Part shown: positions 50,026-52,011 of the stretch, in pieces
Layout: every line of letters begins with the position of its first letter
Position numbering within the stretch: position 1 is the first letter of the stretch
Assembly: GCA_030426125.1 (NCBI GenBank)
Contig: JAUHZB010000006.1
Coordinates: 1 to 52,011, forward strand
Source: a bacterium
Lineage (GTDB): Bacteria; Patescibacteriota; Saccharimonadia; Saccharimonadales; AWTP1-31
Reading direction: 5' to 3'
DNA length: 52,011 nt
The notes under the pieces: generated by a model
Told to the model about the DNA's origin: nothing
The model's input: only the letters and a program-made list of their open reading frames with translations
Databases searched by the model: none
Program-made: the position numbers and the translations under genes

Positions 50026-51277
50026 ATAACCCATATACTATCCCAAGACCGCCCACTCCGGCAATAATACCGGAATTTATTGGTCTAGACTGAGATTCAT
50101 CTTCGGAATCATCTTTATCTGCATCTTCTGATTCGCTAACATCGTCAACACTACCCAGAACGGCAGACTGATCACTGCCTTGTTCTGTATTTTCTTCACT
50201 ATCGGTTGAAAATAGATTCTTAGCATTTGGCGTAGGTCTTGCACTCCAACGCCACTTACTACCGTCGCTTGCAAAAGATAAGCCATCATCAGCTTTGCTA
50301 TAGCTGGCGCTATTATCTATAACTTGACCACTGGGAGCTAGCAGCTGTGCCTGACCCTCGCTATTAGATAGAATCAACCTGGTCTTTGACACATAAAAAG
50401 CTTGATACTGTCCAGGCCTCATCACTCCAGTTTTAAAAGTGTAGCTATAGTTTAGCTTACTGCCAGTGGATAGTTTCAACCCAACTAGTGAAATACTCCT
50501 ACTACTAGAATTGTGTAACTCAACGAATTCATGTTCCGAGTCAGTTAACGGTTTTGCCGGATTAGGCATCAGTTCGCTTATCTTTAGTCCTGAATAATCC
50601 TGCTTTGAATTGCTAGGCTTTGGTACTGGGACCGCCCTTTTAGCTCCACTCTTTAGCGTAGCTGTCTTCTTTGTTTTAGCGGAAACGACTCCCTCACCCT
50701 CAACAATAAAATCAGCTTTGTTATTGTTGCTATAAAGATACTTTCCCTGTTTATCCTTCTTGCGGATTATTTTCTTACCAGCCGGTGGAGCTTTTACTGC
50801 CTCACCAGCTGGATGCTTAGCACTACCCCAACCTACTAAATCATAAACACTAGGATTGGTCAGCGGTCCAGATACTAATTTTAAGTGTCCGCCACTAGCG
50901 GCTAATGTCGGGCTGTAATGCAGATCAGCTTTTGAGACCAAATAGTCCTTACTAGTAAGTAAGTAACTTTTATTGCCGGCTAACTCACCAACTAATGCAA
51001 TTTTCCGACTAGCTATAGTGAAGCTTTTAGGATTAGCCGAAAAGTATTCTATCCGAAACTCACTTAAGTCAATGGTTTTGCTAGTAGTGTTATATATTTT
51101 AATTTGCTCCTGACCGGCAGCCTGCTTACTACCGGTCTGAATTTCAGTAATCAGTATATCTGGTAGGCTAGCTGAACTTACCTTACTAGTAGGAATTAGG
51201 GTAAACCAAACCAATAGCGTACCAGCTAATAGCAAAGATAGTAGTTTCTTTGAGTAGAGCCAACAAAATTCATTCAT
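49946..51277 (-). CDS. secreted protein with two lamin-tail (LTD) domains
   Basis: 443 residues. Signal peptide at about 10-35 (LLSLLLAGTLLVWFTLIPTS). First LTD-like domain (about 40-150) with ILITEIQTGS and IKIYNTTSKTIDLSEF; second (about 225-350) with LKISELMPNP, HEFVELHNSSSRSISLVGL and WRWSARPTPNAKN, typical LTD ends. A Ser/Asp-rich acidic linker leads to a C-terminal helix (IIAGVGGLGIVYGLY) and basic tail. The form suggests a surface protein anchored at the C-terminus. It overlaps tsaE by 80 bases. Confidence 0.8.
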   Translation of the reverse strand: MNEFCWLYSKKLLSLLLAGTLLVWFTLIPTSKVSSASLPDILITEIQTGSKQAAGQEQIKIYNTTSKTIDLSEFRIEYFSANPKSFTIASRKIALVGELAGNKSYLLTSKDYLVSKADLHYSPTLAASGGHLKLVSGPLTNPSVYDLVGWGSAKHPAGEAVKAPPAGKKIIRKKDKQGKYLYSNNNKADFIVEGEGVVSAKTKKTATLKSGAKRAVPVPKPSNSKQDYSGLKISELMPNPAKPLTDSEHEFVELHNSSSRSISLVGLKLSTGSKLNYSYTFKTGVMRPGQYQAFYVSKTRLILSNSEGQAQLLAPSGQVIDNSASYSKADDGLSFASDGSKWRWSARPTPNAKNLFSTDSEENTEQGSDQSAVLGSVDDVSESEDADKDDSEDESQSRPINSGIIAGVGGLGIVYGLYEYRTDIGNLFSRLRGNRSNRQKDRK

Positions 51278-51402
51278 AAAGTCAGCATACTACCGAAAAA
51301 TACTATTACAAAACATAAGCCACCTTAGCACAAGCTCTGCGATATTGCTTCCATTTTTATCCTTCCAGGGTGCTTTGCGCTTCCTGTATACTAATAATTA
51401 CA

Positions 51403-51936
51403 ATGTTGTTATTAACAAAATCTATCCTAGAACAACCAGTCATGAGTCTAAGGACAGGTGGTCAAGTAGCCCTGTCTACTAAAGCAATCATTGACCCCAA
51501 TAACCTAAAAATTGAAGCTTTCTACTGCAACGACTCCATTGAAAAAAAGAAAACTCTAGTTCTGGTTTACCGAGATATCCGTGATGTACTGCCAGCCGGT
51601 CTGGTTGTAGATGACCACAGCGTTCTAACCGAACCGGATGAACTGGTAAGGTTAAAAAAGACCATGAATCTTGACTTCGAATTAATTGGAAAGTCAGTGG
51701 TGACAGTTAATAAGCGAAAACTAGGTAAAGTAAACGACTATGCTGTTGAGCCAAAAAGCATGATGATCAAGAAATTATACGTCGGCCAATCACTAATTAA
51801 AAACTTCACCGGGGGAAGTCTGTCGGTCGATCGAAACAGAATAGTCGAGATAAATAACCGCCGAATAATTATTAAAGAACCACTTCAGCCTATAAAATCT
51901 GGAGCCCAAAAATCACCGGTATTTGAAGCGGCCTAA
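51403..51936 (+). CDS. PRC-barrel domain protein
   Basis: Two PRC-barrel-like halves are visible: LRTGGQVALSTKAIIDPNNLKI with VYRDIRDVLPAGLVVDD, then DFELIGKSVVTVNKRKLGKVNDYAVEPKSMMI with LYVGQSL. Such proteins are small beta domains often tied to RNA or envelope processes. The frame opens at a GTG (51370), but I choose ATG 51403 because TATACT at 51388-51393 lies inside the longer frame and would start a leaderless message. 177 residues. It overlaps a recX-like gene tail-to-tail by four bases. Confidence 0.75.
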   Translation: MLLLTKSILEQPVMSLRTGGQVALSTKAIIDPNNLKIEAFYCNDSIEKKKTLVLVYRDIRDVLPAGLVVDDHSVLTEPDELVRLKKTMNLDFELIGKSVVTVNKRKLGKVNDYAVEPKSMMIKKLYVGQSLIKNFTGGSLSVDRNRIVEINNRRIIIKEPLQPIKSGAQKSPVFEAA

Positions 51937-52011
51937 TTTTTAGATTGATCATTACTACTAAGTGCTAACTTAACATCATCGTAGTTATAGCCTTGTCTCA
52001 ATAGGTAGGCC
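51933..52011 (-). CDS. RecX-like regulator, C-terminal end only
   Basis: Cut by the window edge. The last 25 residues read AYLLRQGYNYDDVKLALSSN and end DQSKN, like the RecX C-terminal helix repeat (LLRRGYSYDDIKEAL). RecX inhibits RecA filaments. Partial sequence, so moderate confidence. TAG stop at 51933-51935. Confidence 0.55.
   Translation of the reverse strand, partial: AYLLRQGYNYDDVKLALSSNDQSKN

Overview
The window looks like a chromosomal segment of a Patescibacteria (CPR) genome, most likely Candidatus Saccharibacteria (TM7). This rests on its gene content, on secreted proteins with N-terminal segments ending in motifs such as YQSFAAT and VFSQAAP, and on a sortase system, RNase Y and Gram-positive-like wall genes in a compact layout. 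A WhiB-type regulator is present, a family otherwise typical of Actinobacteria, the usual hosts of Saccharibacteria. UGA is used as a normal stop (for example folD and sortase), which argues against the recoded Gracilibacteria/SR1 lineages. No rRNA, CRISPR array, insertion sequence or intact prophage was seen. Five tRNAs are present (Glu, Gly, Arg, His, Pro), all with an encoded CCA.

Layout: 0.1-4.2 kb holds lower glycolysis (pgk, pyk) and a bactofilin-like membrane protein. 4.2-12.1 kb holds whiB, several secreted or anchored proteins and two Lnt-like nitrilase-fold membrane proteins. 12.1-17.8 kb is a surface operon read leftwards: vWA protein, MoxR ATPase, DUF58-like protein, Thr/Pro-stalk protein and an LPXTG protein. 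17.8-25.7 kb holds a 7TM histidine kinase, a ThiF/E1-like plus CapK/PaaK-like adenylating pair, an aminotransferase, a receiver protein and murD. 25.7-29.9 kb is a tightly overlapping leftward operon: small hydrophobic peptide, RRE-like/M50 protease fusion, ABC ATPase, permease, small membrane protein and glutamate racemase. 30-37 kb holds folD, a Crp/Fnr regulator with a matching operator, a PH-domain protein, tRNAs, a PlsC-like acyltransferase, a His-rich secreted protein with an apparent ATT start, and a P1B ATPase. 37-41 kb is accessory: LysM-like protein, a structured leader with a 48-residue ORF, a Cys-rich gene broken by an in-frame TAA, a phosphoglycosyl transferase paired with an isoprenoid-synthase-like protein, and two head-to-head gene remnants. 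41-52 kb holds a PD-(D/E)XK-like protein, an SDR enzyme, a metallo-hydrolase, rny, the sortase, tsaB, tsaE, a lamin-tail protein, a PRC-barrel protein and the end of a recX-like gene.

The strongest candidate for an undescribed system is the 25.7-29.9 kb operon. It has the order peptide, RRE+M50 protease, ABC ATPase, permease, resembling the Bacillus yydFGHIJ logic without a radical-SAM enzyme. It has its own consensus promoter and a palindromic operator. Second is the CapK-ThiF pair. A general theme is leaderless transcription: several good sigma70-type promoters sit so that transcription should begin at or within a few bases of the start codon. This also corrects several start calls (vWA protein, Crp/Fnr protein, CapK-like protein). 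All functions are read from sequence motifs only; no database search was possible.
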